Assembly (NCBI GenBank): GCA_009733775.1
Contig: WOGZ01000484.1
Span: 1 to 19,387, forward strand
DNA from: Alectoria sarmentosa
Lineage: Eukaryota; Ascomycota; Lecanoromycetes; Lecanorales; Parmeliaceae
DNA length: 19,387 bases
Direction of reading: 5' to 3'
Position 1 is the stretch's first letter, and each line of letters opens with the position of its first letter. Made by a program: the position numbers and the translations under genes. Positions 17,585 to 19,387 of the stretch are shown here, in pieces. The notes beneath the pieces are model-generated. The model was not told the DNA's origin. It did no database searches and was given only the letters and a program-made list of their open reading frames with translations.

Positions 17585-17973
17585 ATTGCGAGATATATTC
17601 GTTGATTTCGAGAATTCGAGTTCGAACGCGAGTCGAAAAACATTTTTTAAAGAATAAAAGTTTTAAATTTATCGAATATCGACTTTTAGAAGCGATATAA
17701 TTTCGTATTTTAAAACTTTTATTCGAATAAAATTAAATAATTTGTTCGATAATCGAATCTCGATATATATATATCGAAATATATATCTTAAAAAAGTTTT
17801 TATAACGTATTTTATATTTTATAAAAAAATTTGAGATAAAAAGTCTCGAATAATCGAGTAAAAATAATGCATTACGTTTCAAATCGGCTTTGCGAAAGTC
17901 GCTAATCAGAGTAAAGCTCTTGAATTAATTCTTTTTAAAGCCGCGAAAGCGCGATCTTAAAAGAGAAAATAAT

Positions 17974-18113
17974 TGTTAAAACGTGATCGCTTTAATAGTT
18001 TATAAAAGAATATAATAAGTTTTTATAAAATTAAATAAAACGTATCGATTATAAAGCGCGATATTTTTGATTTTTTTAACCTATAACTCAATAATAGCCG
18101 AATCATTTTTATA
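17974..18113. repeat. Direct repeat copy 2, LTR-like
   Basis: This is the second copy of the repeat. It keeps TG at its putative left end. Downstream (18150–18190) the DNA is less AT-rich and has a CGCTAG…CTAGCG inverted repeat, which may be part of the same terminal repeat. Confidence 0.75.
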
Positions 18114-19387
18114 AATATATTTTTATATTTACGTTATATTTGCGCTAGTCTCGATTTAATCTAGCGTCTTAACGAGTGCGCATTTTTATTACGATATCGC
18201 CTTTTTATAATTACTTTTCATAAATAATATTTTTTATATATTATTAATATAAGTTATTATATATATATTAAGTTTTTAACAATCGTAAAATTTAATATTT
18301 AAGTAAGTTTTTTATTTAAAATTATATATAATCGCTTTATATAATATATATTAATATATTAATAAATTATTTAAAAATTATTTAAATACGTTATTTTAAT
18401 TTTAAATTTATTTTGTTTTTAAAATTATTTTTTATTTAAAAACTTTTTTAAAAAATTTAATATTTCGATTATTAATTATTTTAAAACTTTATATTTTTAA
18501 CGATATTATTTTTTCGATAATTAATTTTCAAAAATTAATTTTTTTAAAAAATATATAATAAAATTATATATAATTATATATATATAAAATAATAAAAGAA
18601 ATTTAAATTTAAATAAATAAAATTAACGAAATTATCTCGATTATATATTTAAAAATAACTTAATTAATTTTTTTACTTTTTATATTCTTTAATATTAATA
18701 TTTAATTAATACTTATTTTTATAACGTTTAAAATTAAGTTAATTAATATATTTTTATAAATTAAAGCGATTATTCGAGTAATTAAAGTCGTTTATTTAGT
18801 TACTTAAAATGCTTTATATTTTATTATATATTAATTTAACTCGATAAAAAAACTCGTATATTTAAATATAAAATATTAAAATTATAACTTTATTAAATTA
18901 ATTATGCGAGAATAAGTTAACGAAATAACGTAATATATATTAAAGACGCGAGCTTTTTAATAGTAAAAAGTTTAAAAAATCTCTTTATTATAATAATATT
19001 TATTCTTTTTACGCTCGAAAAAGATTTTCGAAAGTTTTTTTTTTTTTTAAAAGCTTTTTAAAGACTTTTCGAAAATTTTTATCGAAAAAATTATTAAAAT
19101 AAACGTAATATTAAAATTAATATTAAGTTTAAAATTATATAAATATATATAACGAAAATAATAAGTTTAAAAAATTATATATATAATATTAAAATTAATA
19201 TAAAGTTATATTATATAAATATATTGAATAAAATAATTAAGTGAAAAAAAAGTATATATATAAAAAAAGATATTTATATAAAAATAAATAATTTTATTAA
19301 ATTATATTAAACTCAATCGAATAATGTTAAAAAAATGTGATATTAAAGAAAAATTAATTTTATTAAAAATATAAAATACGCTTATAA

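Larger units (their letters stand above)
16266..19387. repeat. Right AT-rich RIP-type block
   Basis: Composition and dinucleotide look match the left block: TpA-rich, long A and T runs, stops in all frames, and the remaining cytosines mostly in CpG. No protein family was recognised. It contains the direct repeat pair at 17394 and 17974, a less degraded segment (about 17400–18200) with higher GC, and a T tract at 16453–16477. The open frame on the minus strand at 17443–17643 overlaps the first repeat copy and the hairpin and is probably chance. Confidence 0.9.

Noticed and set aside
17443..17643. 66-codon minus frame in the right block
   Set aside because: It runs through the repeat copy and the hairpin, and lacks any family resemblance.
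1..19387. tRNA, rRNA or CRISPR features
   Set aside because: I looked for tRNA B-box-like words and repeat-spacer patterns. A few TTCGA words in the right block do not fit a cloverleaf, and no regular spaced repeats exist.

Overview
The window looks like nuclear DNA of a filamentous ascomycete (Pezizomycotina). The evidence is short GT–AG introns with fungal branch sites, a fungal-type transcription factor (Fungal_trans / middle homology region), a fungal microsomal P450, and two extremely AT-rich flanks whose mutation pattern fits repeat-induced point mutation (RIP). No species can be named from the sequence.

Layout: (1) About 1–4740 is a RIP-type AT-rich block. Its first 3.1 kb still reads as the pol region of a Ty3/Gypsy chromovirus on the + strand: reverse transcriptase, RNase H, integrase, GPY/F-like linker and chromodomain, in that order and full of stops. 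(2) About 4740–16265 is an island of normal base composition with two gene models that look intact: a cytochrome P450 (8526–10232, minus) and a secreted-type Cys-rich single-pass membrane protein with one intron (10743–11710, minus). It also holds a headless Zn-cluster-type transcription factor (4763–6237, plus) that starts against the AT block and has lost its DNA-binding domain, a small Ser/Pro-rich protein whose tail is scattered over three frames (13032–13462, plus), and two weaker decayed coding candidates (6822–7216 plus; 15136–15594 minus). (3) About 16266–19387 is a second RIP-type block. It contains a 140-bp direct repeat (17394 and 17974) in which all 20 mismatches are transitions.

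How it fits together: the island is gene-poor and contains several broken genes, wedged between silenced transposon wreckage, as in the compartmentalised genomes of many fungi. The P450 and the truncated regulator could be leftovers of one metabolic gene cluster, but no backbone synthase, transporter or other tailoring enzyme is present, so that is only an inference. I did not find a convincing new multi-gene system. The most unusual signals are the near-restriction of surviving cytosines to CpG in the AT blocks, the transition-only repeat pair, and the 12-bp perfect inverted repeat between the P450 and its neighbour.
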